Shown here: piece by piece, positions 1 to 8,790 of the stretch
Layout: each line of letters opens with the position of its first letter
How positions within the stretch are numbered: position 1 is the first letter of the stretch
Assembly (NCBI GenBank): GCA_001698425.1
Contig: MBRE01000037.1
Span: 197,239-254,102, forward strand
Direction of reading: 5' to 3'
Origin: Oscillatoriales cyanobacterium USR001
Lineage (GTDB): Bacteria; Cyanobacteriota; Cyanobacteriia; Cyanobacteriales; Microcoleaceae
Length of the DNA: 56,864 bases
Made by a program: the position numbers and the translations under genes
The notes under the pieces: model-generated
What the model was told of the DNA's origin: nothing
The model's database searches: none
What the model saw: the letters and a program-made list of their open reading frames with translations, nothing else

Positions 1-21
1 TCCTTCTTCCTTCTTCCTTCA
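1..21. repeat. Heptamer short tandem repeat (STRR)
   Basis: Almost three copies of a 7-base unit, TCCTTCT, run directly into the first gene. Heptamer STRRs of this kind are typical of filamentous cyanobacteria. The same unit closes the window at its other end, so both edges of the window lie in the same repeat type. Confidence 0.8.
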
Positions 22-834
22 ATGAAATCTTATCTTGCTGCTGCAATTCAAATGACAAGTTTGCCTGATTTGGCAAAAAATTTGCTTCAGGCTGAAGAAT
101 TAATTGACTTGGCGGTGCGCCAAGGTGCTGAGTTAATAGGTTTGCCAGAAAACTTCCCGTTTATGGGGGAAGAATCAGAAAAAATGGCACTGGCTGGCCA
201 AATTGCGACTGAGAGTGAAAAGTTCTTGAAAACGATGGCCCAACGGTTTCAAGTGACGATTTTAGGGGGTGGTTTTCCAGTTCCCGCAGACAATGGAAAA
301 GTTTATAATACTTGCTTGTTATTAGACTCTAATGGGATTGAATTGGCAAGGTATAAAAAAGTACATTTGTTTGATGTTAATGTGCCGGATGGTAATACTT
401 ATCAAGAATCGAGTACGGTGAAAGCTGGGGAAAATCTGCCTCCGGTTTATGATTCAAAAGAGTTAGGAATGTTGGGACTTTCTGTATGTTATGATGTGCG
501 TTTTCCTGAACTTTATCGCCATTTGTCGCAGAAGGGAGCCGAAGTTTTATTTGTGCCGGCGGCGTTCACGGCTTATACTGGAAAAGATCATTGGAAAGTG
601 TTGTTGCAAGCGAGGGCGATCGAGAATACTTGTTATGCGATCGCGCCGGCACAAACTGGTCATCATTATGGTAGAAGACAAACTCACGGTCATGCAATGA
701 TTGTCGATCCTTGGGGGACAATTTTAGCAGATGCGGGGGATGGACCGGGAGTTGCGATCGCAGAAATTAAACCCGAACGTCTCGAACAAGTTCGCCGTCA
801 AATGCCGTCTTTGCAACATCGGGTTTTTGTTTAA
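22..834 (+). CDS. Carbon-nitrogen hydrolase, nitrilase superfamily (Nit2/omega-amidase-like)
   Basis: A 270-residue cytosolic amidohydrolase that should cleave a carbon-nitrogen bond in a small amide. The full Glu-Lys-Cys catalytic triad of the superfamily is visible: E43 in GLPENF, K113 in KKVHLFD and C156 in SVCYDVRFPELYR. Length fits the single-domain Nit1/Nit2 branch, which includes deaminated-glutathione amidase and omega-amidase; the sequence alone does not separate these. The start codon comes two bases after an STRR with no clear Shine-Dalgarno sequence. The next gene starts 76 bases downstream. Family call is firm; substrate is inferred only. Confidence 0.9.
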   Translation: MKSYLAAAIQMTSLPDLAKNLLQAEELIDLAVRQGAELIGLPENFPFMGEESEKMALAGQIATESEKFLKTMAQRFQVTILGGGFPVPADNGKVYNTCLLLDSNGIELARYKKVHLFDVNVPDGNTYQESSTVKAGENLPPVYDSKELGMLGLSVCYDVRFPELYRHLSQKGAEVLFVPAAFTAYTGKDHWKVLLQARAIENTCYAIAPAQTGHHYGRRQTHGHAMIVDPWGTILADAGDGPGVAIAEIKPERLEQVRRQMPSLQHRVFV

Positions 835-910
835 AATAAAAGTAATACTGCCAGAGGGTAGTGTTACGAAATTAAGCTCAAACATTTCTTATACTAATGA
901 GGTGACGATA

Positions 911-1606
911 ATGGTTACTCAACTGCAATCTCCTCAAAAATCAGAGGTTATTTACCCAGACAGTGACGGATTACCGATGTCAGATAATACTAAACAGTTT
1001 CGATGGATAGTAGTTATTCAGCAAAATATCGAGTGGTTATTTGCTAACGATCCTAACGTATTTGTTGCAGGTGATTTACTATGGTATCCCGTAGAAGGTA
1101 ATAACTTAATTCGCCAAGCTCCTGATATTATGGTAGCTATTGGTAGACCGAAAAGCGATCGCGGTTCTTATATGCAGTGGAAAGAGGATAATATTGCGCC
1201 ACAAGTGGTGTTTGAAATCCTTTCTCCTGGTAATACTCAGACAGAAATGAATAAGAAACTCCTATTTTACGATCGCTACGGAGTTGAGGAATATTACATT
1301 TATAACCCAGATAAACATGATTTGAGCGGCTGGATGCGATCTGAGTCTCGCTTGGATGTGATTGACCCCATTGATAATTGGGTAAGTCCTAGATTGGGAA
1401 TTAAGTTTGATATTTCAGGGGAAGAATTACAAATTTACCGTCCCGATACAGAGAAATTTGCCAGTTATGTTGAGATTCAAAGACGTTTACAAAATGCTGA
1501 AGCTATGGTACAACAAGAAAGACAACGGGCAGAAGAAGCCGAAGCTAGGGCTCAAAAGTTAGCAGCAAAACTGCGATCGGCAGGAATTGAAATTGATAAT
1601 TTGTAA
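911..1606 (+). CDS. Uma2 family (DUF820) putative endonuclease
   Basis: A 231-residue Uma2 protein, a PD-(D/E)XK-fold family greatly expanded in cyanobacteria and of unknown physiological role. Family hallmarks are visible: APDIMV, then PQVVFEILSPGN, then KKLLFYDRYGVEEYY. The C-terminus is a charged coiled coil ending in AQKLAAKLRSAGIEID, a tail shared with the other Uma2 genes of this window. The open frame extends upstream to 731, but that part overlaps the preceding gene, so I chose the ATG at 911, which has GAGGTGA just before it. It is closely related to the Uma2 protein at 24062-24736 (both begin with a YPDSDG...NTKQF block). Confidence 0.88.
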   Translation: MVTQLQSPQKSEVIYPDSDGLPMSDNTKQFRWIVVIQQNIEWLFANDPNVFVAGDLLWYPVEGNNLIRQAPDIMVAIGRPKSDRGSYMQWKEDNIAPQVVFEILSPGNTQTEMNKKLLFYDRYGVEEYYIYNPDKHDLSGWMRSESRLDVIDPIDNWVSPRLGIKFDISGEELQIYRPDTEKFASYVEIQRRLQNAEAMVQQERQRAEEAEARAQKLAAKLRSAGIEIDNL

Positions 1607-1695
1607 CTAAATTCAACACCAAATGTTAACCACTAACTTTTAATGGTTAATATTTCTAGTAAAGTAAACATATCGATGCAATTTTTACAGAACTA

Positions 1696-3081
1696 ATGAC
1701 TATTTTCATGCCTTGGGTGACTTCCTTAACTCCAAAACTTTTATTTGCGCCGCTGTTAGCAACTGCAACAGAAGCCGAACCTTCAATGGTACTAGCGGGA
1801 GTATTGTTAAGTTTAGTCGTGATTTACTTCGCCAGCAAAGTTGGCGGCGAGTTATCAAATTCGCTAGGATTTCCCCCCGTATTGGGTGAATTAGTTGGCG
1901 GCGTAATAGTCGGACTTTCTGCCTTACACTTGTTAGTATTTGCCGAAGGCGGGGCAAATGGTTCTGAATCGGCAATTATGAACTTCCTCGAACTAACTGC
2001 TGGTTTGAGTCCCGATGCAGCAGAAGCAACTTTTAAAGTTCAGAGTGAAGTAATTTCCATTTTATCAGAATTGGGGGTAATTATCCTCCTGTTTGAAGTA
2101 GGTTTACAATCCAATTTAAAAGAATTATTAGCAGCAGGAATCCAAGCCACAATAGTAGCTTGTGTAGGGGTAGCAGTTCCCTTTGCGGCTGGAACTTTGG
2201 GGTTAATGACATTATTTGGAGTGCCTGCAATTCCCGCAATTTTTGCTGGCGCTGCCTTAACTGCCACCAGTATTGGCATTACTTCCAAGGTTTTATCAGA
2301 ACTAGGACAACTGCAATCAAAAGAAGGTCAAATTATTGTTGGCGCGGCCGTAATTGATGACGTTTTAGGCATCATCGTTTTAGCAGTAGTAGCAAGTTTG
2401 GCCAAAACTGGTGAAGTAGATATCAGCAATGTAATTTATTTAATCATCAGTTCCACGGTGTTTCTAGTTGGGGCAATTTTACTAGGGAAATTTTTTAATA
2501 ATTCCTTTGTGGCGATCGCAGATAAACTTCAAACTCGCGGCCAATTAGTCATACCTGCCCTAATTTTTGCCTTTATTCTCTCCTATATTGGTGCGGCCAT
2601 TCACCTAGAAGCAATTTTAGGGGCATTTGCGGCTGGTTTAATCTTTGATGAGACAGATAAACGCAAAGAATTAGAAAAACAAATGGAACCGATCGCGGAT
2701 GTTGCTGTTCCTATTTTCTTCGTTTGTGTAGGTGCGAAAACTAATTTAGGTGTACTTAATCCAGCAGTTCCAGCTAATCGCGAAGGTCTAATTATCGCAA
2801 TTTTCTTGATTGTAGTTGCGATTTTAGGTAAAGTCGTCACTGGTGCAGCAGTGTGGGGTCAAGGTAATATTAATCGGTTAGCGATCGGTGTGGGAATGAT
2901 TCCGCGAGGCGAAGTTGGGCTAGTTTTTGCCGGAGTTGGTTCAGCTAGTGGCGTACTCTCACCACCCTTGGAAGCTGCGATTATTATGATGGTGATTATC
3001 ACCACATTTTTAGCACCTCCACTGTTGCGAATTGTCTTTAAAAGTGGAGGTGGTGAAATTAAGTCAGAGACACTTGTTTAA
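1696..3081 (+). CDS. Cation:proton antiporter, CPA2 family (KefB/NapA-like)
   Basis: A 461-residue inner-membrane antiporter exchanging Na+ or K+ for H+. About 12-13 hydrophobic segments fill the whole chain, with no cytosolic RCK/TrkA-N domain after them, so this is the short form. Family motifs include LGELVGGVIVG near residue 65, LFEVGLQ near 133, the AVIDDVLGIIVL block near 222 (DD pair expected for ion binding in electrogenic members) and GMIPRGEVGLVFAG near 405. It stands alone: the flanking genes are Uma2 and an unrelated cyclase cluster. Ion specificity cannot be read from the sequence. Confidence 0.9.
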   Translation: MTIFMPWVTSLTPKLLFAPLLATATEAEPSMVLAGVLLSLVVIYFASKVGGELSNSLGFPPVLGELVGGVIVGLSALHLLVFAEGGANGSESAIMNFLELTAGLSPDAAEATFKVQSEVISILSELGVIILLFEVGLQSNLKELLAAGIQATIVACVGVAVPFAAGTLGLMTLFGVPAIPAIFAGAALTATSIGITSKVLSELGQLQSKEGQIIVGAAVIDDVLGIIVLAVVASLAKTGEVDISNVIYLIISSTVFLVGAILLGKFFNNSFVAIADKLQTRGQLVIPALIFAFILSYIGAAIHLEAILGAFAAGLIFDETDKRKELEKQMEPIADVAVPIFFVCVGAKTNLGVLNPAVPANREGLIIAIFLIVVAILGKVVTGAAVWGQGNINRLAIGVGMIPRGEVGLVFAGVGSASGVLSPPLEAAIIMMVIITTFLAPPLLRIVFKSGGGEIKSETLV

Positions 3082-3097
3082 CGATAAATTAGTTTGC

Positions 3098-3147
3098 GTA
3101 ACACCGCCCTCTGAGCGGTATTGTCACCACCCAGAGGGCGGCATTAC
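3098..3147. repeat. Imperfect inverted repeat, hairpin downstream of the antiporter
   Basis: Two arms (CCGCCCTCTG at 3104-3113 and its complement at 3132-3141), extending outwards with GTAA/TTAC and two mismatches, can form a GC-rich stem. It lies 16 bases after the antiporter stop and probably ends that transcript or is a dispersed hairpin repeat. The rest of the 281-base gap is AT-rich with no gene seen. Confidence 0.6.
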
Positions 3148-3362
3148 CTAAAGCCAGCGTAAATCCTGATTATGTTAGAAGTCCCCACCTGTGATAAAAA
3201 GTAAATTTTTGTAACAAAAATAACTCTTTATGTCTATCTTTTTAGATATAGTTATATTTTATAAGGATCGATGGGGAGGCGGCTGTAGCACCCACTGGTT
3301 TGGAGCTTATATTTTGACCCCGATAGACTTCCTTAAAGTGTGAAATTCAACAAGAGGAAAAA

Positions 3363-4541
3363 ATGATGGATTGGTGTCAACCAGTACAATTGAAACCCGG
3401 ACAAGTAATTAAACTCAGTACCGAGCTAGAAAAACCCAGTCCGTTTTATTTTGGACATGAGATCCAAAAACATTTAGTCGCTGAATTGTCAAACTATACG
3501 TTCGATCAACTATTTTTCTTCACAGAAAAACATCTCTTTGAACTTTACGGCAAAGAATTGTACGAGCAACTCAGCGAAAAATTTAATTGCATTCTTGAAT
3601 TTGTCCCCACTGGAGAAGCCAGTAAATACTTTCCTATTCTCGAACAAGTTTGTGAAAACCTCATAGCCAAAAATGTCTCCAAAAAATCTATCTTGCTTTC
3701 ATTCGGAGGCGGGGCAGTTGGAAATATTGTCGGGCTAGTTGCTGGGCTAATTTACCGAGGAATCCGTTTTATCGAAATCCCGACAAGCATGACAGGGCAA
3801 ACTGACAGCACCCTCAGTAATAAACAGGCTATTAATGGTCGAACTGGAAAAAATCACTTTGGACTCTATCACAGCCCCATATTTATTTGGGCAGACACCA
3901 AATATCTCAAAAGCGAACCTCATTCTTCCAAGCGGAGCGGCATCATAGAAGGGATTAAGAATGGGTTGATCTCCGATCGAACATTTTTGGATTATCTGGA
4001 AACAGCCCTCAATCCCGAACTCAATTTTTCCGACGATCAATTAACCGATCTAGCGTATAAAATTATCTTGTCTAAGCTAGAAATTATTAAAGAAGATCCG
4101 AGTGAAAAGCACTACGGTATCGTTTTAGAATATGGTCATACCTTCGGCCATGCCATTGAGTGGCTCGAAAAGGGCAATTTCTCTCACGGGCAAGCTGTTT
4201 CCATCGGGATGAAAATCGCCGCAGAGCTAGGCAAAGAAATGGGATTACTCTCCCAAAAAGATGTGGACCTCCATTATTATCTAATTGAAGATAAGCTGGG
4301 TTTTAATGACCCCTTACCAGCCACAATCACCACTCAACAATTAATGGATGCGATGATTGCAGACAATAAAAAGACAGGTAGAGATATTCGCTTTGTCTTG
4401 TTAAATGGGCTGGGTAAATGTTATAATCCCGAAGGGGATTACCTGGCGACAGTAGATTTGCAGCTTGTGCGGAAAGTCGTCAATAATTTCATCGAAAATG
4501 AGAGAGAACGTTTAAGGAGTTTTGAATGTATTCCGTCTTGA
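3363..4541 (+). CDS. Sugar phosphate cyclase, 2-deoxy-scyllo-inosose-synthase-like
   Basis: A 392-residue member of the 3-dehydroquinate-synthase superfamily, NAD- and metal-dependent enzymes that close a sugar phosphate into a carbocycle. Visible are the NAD-binding GGGAVGNIVG (115-124), PTSMTGQTDST (140-150), KQAING (154-159) and the metal ligands E196, H259 and H275 in EGIKNG, EYGHTFGHAIE and SHGQAVSIGM. The PTS...DSTLSNKQAIN block followed by GKN resembles the 2-deoxy-scyllo-inosose synthase branch (BtrC/NeoC) more than AroB, as I recall those sequences. AAGAGGAAA precedes the ATG. It overlaps the next gene by 16 bases, so the two are likely co-translated. No glycosyltransferase or aminotransferase is nearby, so the aminoglycoside route is not supported. 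Confidence 0.82.
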   Translation: MMDWCQPVQLKPGQVIKLSTELEKPSPFYFGHEIQKHLVAELSNYTFDQLFFFTEKHLFELYGKELYEQLSEKFNCILEFVPTGEASKYFPILEQVCENLIAKNVSKKSILLSFGGGAVGNIVGLVAGLIYRGIRFIEIPTSMTGQTDSTLSNKQAINGRTGKNHFGLYHSPIFIWADTKYLKSEPHSSKRSGIIEGIKNGLISDRTFLDYLETALNPELNFSDDQLTDLAYKIILSKLEIIKEDPSEKHYGIVLEYGHTFGHAIEWLEKGNFSHGQAVSIGMKIAAELGKEMGLLSQKDVDLHYYLIEDKLGFNDPLPATITTQQLMDAMIADNKKTGRDIRFVLLNGLGKCYNPEGDYLATVDLQLVRKVVNNFIENERERLRSFECIPS

Positions 4542-5395
4542 ATATCACTGACGATATCACTCACTGCGGAAATATTGGTCATGTAGTGAATGATTTTCAA
4601 CAAATTTGCGATCTGGCTCATAAGTATCGGTTTGATGGGATTAATATTGACTTGAGTCTTCCCAATCCATTAAGCCCTGCTGAATGTAAGGAATTGCTGA
4701 ACCAGATGAATTTAAAACCTGTAGCATTTGGCTTTCCTGTAAAATTATTTGACAGCCAAAAAGAATTTGAAGAAAGCCTGCCCGAATTTCAATCCCAGGC
4801 TAGACGAGCCAGCGAAATCGGTTGCCACTTAACCCTTTGTTATATTCCACCGTTTTCTAACGACTTGAACTTTAACGACCGATTTATTCAAACGAGCGAT
4901 CGCTTGCGGGAATTAAAATCTATCTTGGAGAAATATGACATAAAAATTGGATTTGAATTTATTGGCCCAACTGAAACTAGGCTAAATTCAAAATACGACT
5001 TTATCCATACAATAGATGGAACTCGCGCCTTGATTGCCAGTGCAGGATTGTATGGATATGGGGGTTTTAAATTTGACATTCACCACTGGCAAAACAGCGG
5101 CGCTGGTGTTTTGGATATTCACCACATGGATTTAGAATATCTCTTGTATATAGAATTAAATGACGGCTTGCCCGGTTATGATATCTTTACAATTCCAGAA
5201 TTTGAAAGAGAATTACCTTTCACAACTGGGGTAACAGATATTGAGAATTTTCTGAAAGCCCTCCGCAAAAAGGGCTATCAAGGGCCAGTTGCCGTAGAGC
5301 CTTGGAATCAGGGCATCAAAAATCTTCCCTTAGAAGAGGCGCTAAAAACGGTGAAAGAGTCTTTAGATCGTTGCCTGTTTTTTAGCAGCAAATAG
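4526..5395 (+). CDS. TIM-barrel sugar phosphate isomerase/epimerase family (IolE/IolI-like, AP endonuclease 2 fold)
   Basis: A 289-residue xylose-isomerase-like TIM barrel protein. Metal-site candidates sit on the usual strands: GFEFIGP, then KFDIHHWQNSG, IELNDG and PVAVEPWNQG near the end. Proteins of this fold isomerise, epimerise or dehydrate keto-sugars and inososes. Its start lies inside the end of the cyclase gene (16-base overlap), so it probably acts on the cyclase product, for example isomerising or dehydrating an inosose-type ketone; that step is inference. XapX follows 9 bases later. No signal peptide. Confidence 0.8.
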   Translation: MYSVLNITDDITHCGNIGHVVNDFQQICDLAHKYRFDGINIDLSLPNPLSPAECKELLNQMNLKPVAFGFPVKLFDSQKEFEESLPEFQSQARRASEIGCHLTLCYIPPFSNDLNFNDRFIQTSDRLRELKSILEKYDIKIGFEFIGPTETRLNSKYDFIHTIDGTRALIASAGLYGYGGFKFDIHHWQNSGAGVLDIHHMDLEYLLYIELNDGLPGYDIFTIPEFERELPFTTGVTDIENFLKALRKKGYQGPVAVEPWNQGIKNLPLEEALKTVKESLDRCLFFSSK

Positions 5396-5404
5396 ATAGA
5401 GCTT

Positions 5405-5608
5405 ATGAAGTTGAATAAAAAGCTGATGAAAGAAGTTATAATTTCCCTACTTGCAGGCTGGATCATTGGTATCATTTTTGCGTGGCTGAAACTCCCCATA
5501 CCCGCACCACCTCCTTTAGGTCTGGTAGGAGCTCTTGGTTTAACATTAGGTGGATTTTGCTATCATTGGCTGAGTGAGTTTTTGGGAAAATCAGCCAGCT
5601 TACCCTGA
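5405..5608 (+). CDS. XapX domain small membrane protein (DUF1427)
   Basis: A 67-residue protein with two hydrophobic stretches (about 12-28 and 37-55) around the motif LPIPAPPPLGLVGALGLTLGG, characteristic of the XapX domain. The family has no proven function but is often found next to small-molecule metabolism genes and may help transport. It begins 9 bases after the TIM-barrel gene on the same strand, making a three-gene unit. The start has only a weak purine stretch upstream. Confidence 0.78.
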   Translation: MKLNKKLMKEVIISLLAGWIIGIIFAWLKLPIPAPPPLGLVGALGLTLGGFCYHWLSEFLGKSASLP

Positions 5609-5773
5609 TTAATTTTTTAATTATCTAATAAAGTTGATTAGAGAACGATTAATCAATTTCGATAATTTCCCCTTAGAGTTTTTGATTTTAGATTTTTCTG
5701 TGGATTTGGTATAATGCAGGTAATGTGCGGGTGGCTTCAGCAGAAACGCACGCAGAGCGTATTAATTTGGAAA

Positions 5774-6292
5774 ATGAAACACACTATTTCAGTTTTAGTT
5801 GAAGATGAAGCAGGAGTCCTCACTCGCATTGCTGGTTTATTTGCCCGTCGGGGTTTTAACATTGAGAGTTTGGCAGTTGGCCCAGCCGAACAAGGCGGGT
5901 TTTCTCGAATTACAATGGTAGTACCGGGAGACGATCGCATTATTGAACAACTCACTAAACAGCTATATAAATTAATTAATGTGCTGAAAGTGCAGGATAT
6001 CACAGAAATTCCTTGTGTTGAGCGAGAATTAATGTTAATGAAAGTAAATGCAACTAGCGCCACACGGTCAGAAATTGTCGAATTAGCTCAAATTTTTAGA
6101 GCGCGGGTAGTTGATATTGGCGACGATTCTCTAACTTTAGAAGTCGTGGGAGATCCCGGTAAAATGGTAGCAATTGTGCAGGTATTAAATAAGTTTGGGA
6201 TTAAAGAAATTGCCCGAACCGGTAAGATTTCTCTGACGCGGGAATCGGGAGTAAATACAGAGTTTCTTAAGTCTTTGGAAGCCAAAGTTTAA
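5774..6292 (+). CDS. ilvN: Acetolactate synthase small (regulatory) subunit
   Basis: A 172-residue regulatory subunit of acetohydroxyacid synthase, which mediates feedback control by valine at the first common step of branched-chain amino acid synthesis. The N-terminal ACT domain begins [20 protein letters not shown] and continues through [13 protein letters not shown]; the second ACT-like domain follows from about residue 80 ([11 protein letters not shown]). The open frame reaches back to 5714, but homologues start at MKHTISVLV, so I chose the ATG at 5774. The catalytic subunit (ilvB) is not in the window, as is usual in cyanobacteria. A hairpin repeat follows. Confidence 0.95.
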   Translation: MKHTISVLVEDEAGVLTRIAGLFARRGFNIESLAVGPAEQGGFSRITMVVPGDDRIIEQLTKQLYKLINVLKVQDITEIPCVERELMLMKVNATSATRSEIVELAQIFRARVVDIGDDSLTLEVVGDPGKMVAIVQVLNKFGIKEIARTGKISLTRESGVNTEFLKSLEAKV

Positions 6293-6352
6293 AACTAGAG
6301 AAAAAGCCAAAATATCCCGGCGATTTAGGAATAGAAATTAAATAATTAGCTT

Positions 6353-6395
6353 GTTTGTAGTAAGCGCTTTAGCGCTATAAGCACTTACTACAAAC
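6353..6395. repeat. Long hairpin between convergent ilvN and glgX
   Basis: Arms of GTTTGTAGTAAG and CTTACTACAAAC flank a GCGC-containing centre. This is a dispersed cyanobacterial hairpin repeat, similar in build to the one at 36823-36878. It sits between the 3' ends of two convergent genes, where it could serve as a two-way terminator. A further GCGCCCGAATGCTTCGCTCC stretch at about 6411-6430 echoes the repeat at 15015-15101. Confidence 0.65.
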
Positions 6396-6438
6396 CAAAT
6401 TTGGTCAGATTTTGCGCCCGAATGCTTCGCTCCTACTG

Positions 6439-8523
6439 TTAATACTTGCGGTTGCTATATCCTGCCATCAAAACCACAGCCGATCGAGCCTCAACTGGAT
6501 ATAATCTTTCGGTAAAGATTGGTGCAGTTTCTAAGGGATAAAAATCATCAGGACTGGCCAAAGAAGTATCCACAATTCGATACCAAGTTTCATCCTTTCC
6601 TACTGGCGGTAATTCAAACTCCAGGGGTTCCCAATACGCATTGAGTATAATGTGTAAATTTTCCCCAGCTTTAGGATGTCTCAGAGTAAAGGCTAAAGCA
6701 TGGGAATCAATACCCCAATCTGGTTCTCCTAAAGATACTCCATGCCAAATAATGTGCGGTTCCTGACTACCAAAAGTTACAGTTAATATCTTTTCCTGTT
6801 GGAAAATTTCTAGGGATTGGGAAAACTTAATTAATCCCTTGACAAAGCGCAATAAACCTGAATGTTTTTCTACGCCACTCCAGTCAAACCAACTGAGTTC
6901 GCTGTCCTGACAATAACTATTATTATTGCCTTGTTGCGATCGCCTGACTTCATCTCCCATTAGCAACATTGGTGTACCTTGAGAAGTCAAAATAATCGTA
7001 AAGAAATTCTTGATTTGGCGTAACCTTAAAGCTAAAATTTCTGGGTCATCAGTTTCACCTTCCTCACCACAATTCCAACTAAAATTATCATTAGCTCCAT
7101 CGCGGCTTTCTTCATTATTGGCTTCATTATGTTTTTCATTGTAAGAAACCAAATCATTGAGGGTAAAACCATCATGGCAAGTGATAAAATTAATGCTGCG
7201 ATTCGGTTCGCGATCGGGCTGAGGATAAATGTCAGGACTACCCATAATTCGCGCGGCTAATCTGACAATTGTACCAGGAGTTCCCTTGACAAAACGCCGC
7301 ACTTCATCCCGATAAGGCCCGTTCCATTCCGCAAAGCGATCGCCAATAAACGAACCAACTTGATAAAGTCCCGCCGCGTCCCAAGCTTCAGCAATTACCT
7401 TAGTATTTGCCAAAATTGGGTTGGATTCGATCGCCCACAAAACCGGCGGATCTGTGAGAGGATGACCTGACTGGCTACGGGAAAGCACCGACGCTAAATC
7501 GAAGCGGAAACCATCAATGTGCATTTCCGAAACCCAGTATTCCAAACTATCAATAATCATCCGCCCAACCACATCATTATTCCCTTTCAAAGTATTACCG
7601 CAACCGCTGTAATTACTATAGAAAGATTGGTTTTCCTCCAGAATATAATAAGCAGAATTTTCTAATCCTTTAAAAGAAAGTGTCGGTCCCTGCTCGCTAC
7701 CTTCAGCCGTGTGATTAAACACCACATCTAGGATCACCTCAATCCCAGCTTTGTGCAGCGCCTTCACCATATCTCGAAATTCATCGACGGGTCCTGTAGG
7801 ACTTTGATTATAACTGTAGGCTCGATGGGGAGCAAAAAATGCGATCGTGCTATAACCCCAATAATTCTTAAGTCCTGGCCTGACATCTTGTTCATCAAAT
7901 TCATGGACTGGTAACAATTCAACAGCAGTAATTCCTAATTCTTGTAAATAGGGAATTTTTTCGATTAATCCAGCATAAGTCCCCCGTTTTTCTGGGCTAA
8001 TTCCTGAATTAGAATTGCGAGTAAAACCACCTACGTGCAATTCATAAATCAAAGTTTGAGAATAGGGACGATGTAGAGGAGTATCTCCTTCCCAATCGTA
8101 GGCTTTGGAATCGACAACTACCCCTCTTAAAGCAGTAGCACAGTTATCTCCGGGCAGGCAGGCCGCCAAACGGCTATAATTTTCCCATCCCACAACTGCT
8201 AAACTATAGGGATCGAGAAGAACTTTTTCGCCATCGAAACGCATTCCTCGTTCTGGGTCAAAAGGGCCGTAGGCGCGATAAGCGTAAATTTGCCCCGCAC
8301 CAATACCGGGAATAAACAGATGCCAATAATGGTGACTTTTATGTTCTTTAGGGTGAAATTTGATAACTCGATCGGGTTGAGGTGCATCAGGCGCATTAAA
8401 CAGCAACAATTCTAAAGCTTTAGCATTTTTGGAGTAAATGCAAAAGTTTACGCCTTCGGGAGTAACGGTAGCGCCGAGGGGGAAAGTTTTACCGGGCAGG
8501 ATATCTTGATTGGACGATCCCAT
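6439..8523 (-). CDS. glgX: Glycogen debranching enzyme GlgX (isoamylase-type, GH13)
   Basis: A 694-residue enzyme that hydrolyses alpha-1,6 branches of (phosphorylase-trimmed) glycogen. The N-terminal CBM48 region starts GKTFPLGATVTPEGVNFCIYS; the GH13 barrel shows ELHVGGFT, NYWGYSTIAFFAPH, DVVFNHTAEG, the nucleophile Asp in GFRFDLAS, the acid Glu in IAEAWD and the third Asp in FITCHDGFTLNDLVSYNEKHN. Length matches the family. It is a single gene convergent with ilvN; the 267 bases upstream hold an inverted repeat and AT-rich heptamers but no second gene. Confidence 0.95.
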   Translation of the reverse strand: MGSSNQDILPGKTFPLGATVTPEGVNFCIYSKNAKALELLLFNAPDAPQPDRVIKFHPKEHKSHHYWHLFIPGIGAGQIYAYRAYGPFDPERGMRFDGEKVLLDPYSLAVVGWENYSRLAACLPGDNCATALRGVVVDSKAYDWEGDTPLHRPYSQTLIYELHVGGFTRNSNSGISPEKRGTYAGLIEKIPYLQELGITAVELLPVHEFDEQDVRPGLKNYWGYSTIAFFAPHRAYSYNQSPTGPVDEFRDMVKALHKAGIEVILDVVFNHTAEGSEQGPTLSFKGLENSAYYILEENQSFYSNYSGCGNTLKGNNDVVGRMIIDSLEYWVSEMHIDGFRFDLASVLSRSQSGHPLTDPPVLWAIESNPILANTKVIAEAWDAAGLYQVGSFIGDRFAEWNGPYRDEVRRFVKGTPGTIVRLAARIMGSPDIYPQPDREPNRSINFITCHDGFTLNDLVSYNEKHNEANNEESRDGANDNFSWNCGEEGETDDPEILALRLRQIKNFFTIILTSQGTPMLLMGDEVRRSQQGNNNSYCQDSELSWFDWSGVEKHSGLLRFVKGLIKFSQSLEIFQQEKILTVTFGSQEPHIIWHGVSLGEPDWGIDSHALAFTLRHPKAGENLHIILNAYWEPLEFELPPVGKDETWYRIVDTSLASPDDFYPLETAPIFTERLYPVEARSAVVLMAGYSNRKY

Positions 8524-8652
8524 AATTGATTTAATGTGTTGATATTACATTTAGTGAGACTGGTTAAAAGTATCTTGCTTTGGGTGAAAATAAGCAAGTG
8601 GTTGGGAAATCGGCTAATTATATCAATTATCAAAAGTTGTGCAACAGTATTC

Positions 8653-8707
8653 GGGGCGGGTTATTTAATATTTTAGCTTCTAGCATGGATTTGGGTGAAC
8701 CCGCCCC
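8653..8707. repeat. GGGGCGGGTT inverted repeat
   Basis: Perfect 10-bp arms, GGGGCGGGTT at 8653-8662 and AACCCGCCCC at 8698-8707, enclose an AT-rich loop. The same arms recur twice in the 86-bp tandem duplication at 31277-31446, so this is a dispersed family. It lies in the divergent gap between glgX and the nuclease gene. Confidence 0.75.
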
Positions 8708-8756
8708 TACCAAAACTGTGGCAAAATTTTTGAGAATTGGTATTACTAATGGCTAA

Positions 8757-8787
8757 TTACTAATTTTTAATTTTTAATTTTTAATTA
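8757..8787. repeat. AT-rich heptamer repeat upstream of the RecB-like nuclease
   Basis: About four copies of a 7-base AATTTTT unit run up to the start codon at 8791, another STRR-type repeat. It replaces any recognisable Shine-Dalgarno sequence. Confidence 0.6.
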
Positions 8788-8790
8788 TTT

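Noticed and set aside
731..910. Upstream extension of the first Uma2 protein (60 extra residues)
   Set aside because: It overlaps the nitrilase gene, and the added residues have no Uma2 character; the ATG at 911 gives the normal length.
3363..4541. 3-dehydroquinate synthase (aroB) of the shikimate pathway
   Set aside because: The central motifs fit the deoxy-inosose synthase branch better, and the operon partners are not shikimate genes; a phylogeny would be decisive.
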